A DNA stretch of 64,000 nucleotides from JALORV01 sp963702595 (GTDB lineage Bacteria; Pseudomonadota; Gammaproteobacteria; Burkholderiales; Burkholderiaceae_F): assembly GCA_963702595.1 (NCBI GenBank), contig CAVPDC010000001.1:1-64000 (forward strand), given 5' to 3'. Of the stretch, positions 63,964-64,000 are shown one piece after another. Position 1 is the first letter of the stretch, and each line of letters starts with the position of its first letter. The translations under genes and the position numbers were made by a program. Under the pieces are notes generated by a model that did no database searches, was not told the DNA's origin, and was given only the letters and a program-made list of their open reading frames with translations.

Positions 63964-64000
63964 ATGAAGCGGTTGCAGGGACGTGTGTGCATCGTGACGG
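63964..64000 (+). CDS. Probable short-chain dehydrogenase, first codons only
   Basis: ATG 63964 after a GAGGAGAGG; the visible twelve codons read MKRLQGRVCIVT, the usual beginning of the Rossmann fold of short-chain dehydrogenase/reductases (GxVxIVTG). The gene is cut by the right end of the window. Confidence 0.5.
   Translation, partial: MKRLQGRVCIVT

Overview
The window looks like two genomes joined in one contig. Bases 1 to about 8.12 kb carry genes of a type common in Chloroflexota (Anaerolineae-like): a WD40 lipoprotein, bacterial SH3 domains fused to DUF3048 and to a GH99-like hydrolase, a hypoxanthine phosphoribosyltransferase, a LysM-M23 peptidase and the start of a phosphofructokinase. 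Most of these reading frames are broken by many small indels. From about 8.13 kb to the end the sequence is a tightly packed, high-GC, almost entirely intact betaproteobacterial (Burkholderiales-like) chromosome segment. The assignment rests on gene order (dcw cluster, lpxC, dciA, M23, secA, argJ; yacG-zapD-coaE-pilDCB; ispB/rplU-rpmA-obgE-proB/rppH/proS; ffh/ccsA/PP0621/pilSR/ampD/nrdAB/H1-like genes; aroQ-accBC-prmA; mpl) and on protein features such as the H1-like proteins.

The join falls inside two genes in different frames: a pfkA start codon at 8038 reads into a phosphofructokinase N-terminus, which gives way by about 8136 to the C-terminal 89 residues of MraY. A chimeric assembly is the simplest explanation. 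The upstream dcw genes (murE, murF and most of mraY) are therefore missing.

Layout of the proteobacterial part: 8.1-18.1 kb, peptidoglycan precursor and division genes (mraY', murD, ftsW, murG, murC, ddl, ftsQ, ftsA, ftsZ), mostly coupled by ATGA-type overlaps; 18.1-28.0 kb, DUF2189 membrane protein, lpxC, dciA, M23 peptidase, secA, argJ, DUF815 ATPase, Nudix/thiamine-phosphate-synthase-like fusion; 27.9-33.5 kb (minus strand), yacG, zapD, coaE and type IV pilus genes pilD, pilC, pilB; 33.6-42.4 kb, CNNM transporter, tRNA-Pro(CGG), ispB, rplU-rpmA-obgE-proB, rppH, proS, lytic transglycosylase; 42.4-53.2 kb, ffh, ccsA-like gene, PP0621-like gene, pilS-pilR, ampD, nrdA-nrdB with paired NrdR boxes; 53.2-55.2 kb, two lysine-rich histone H1-like genes and yggT; 55.2-61.9 kb (minus strand), sugar kinase, DUF3426, prmA, accC, accB, aroQ, tlpA-like gene and a conserved hypothetical; 62.0-64.0 kb, mpl, yqiA and the first codons of a probable short-chain dehydrogenase.

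I found no CRISPR array, transposase, prophage or defence island, and nothing I would call a new multi-gene system. The points most worth a second look are the chimeric join, a family of intergenic hairpins whose stems differ in sequence but stay complementary, hairpin-bearing direct repeats flanking the one intact long gene of the first 8 kb, single frameshifts in prmA and aroQ, and a terminator with no gene in the nrdB-H1 gap.
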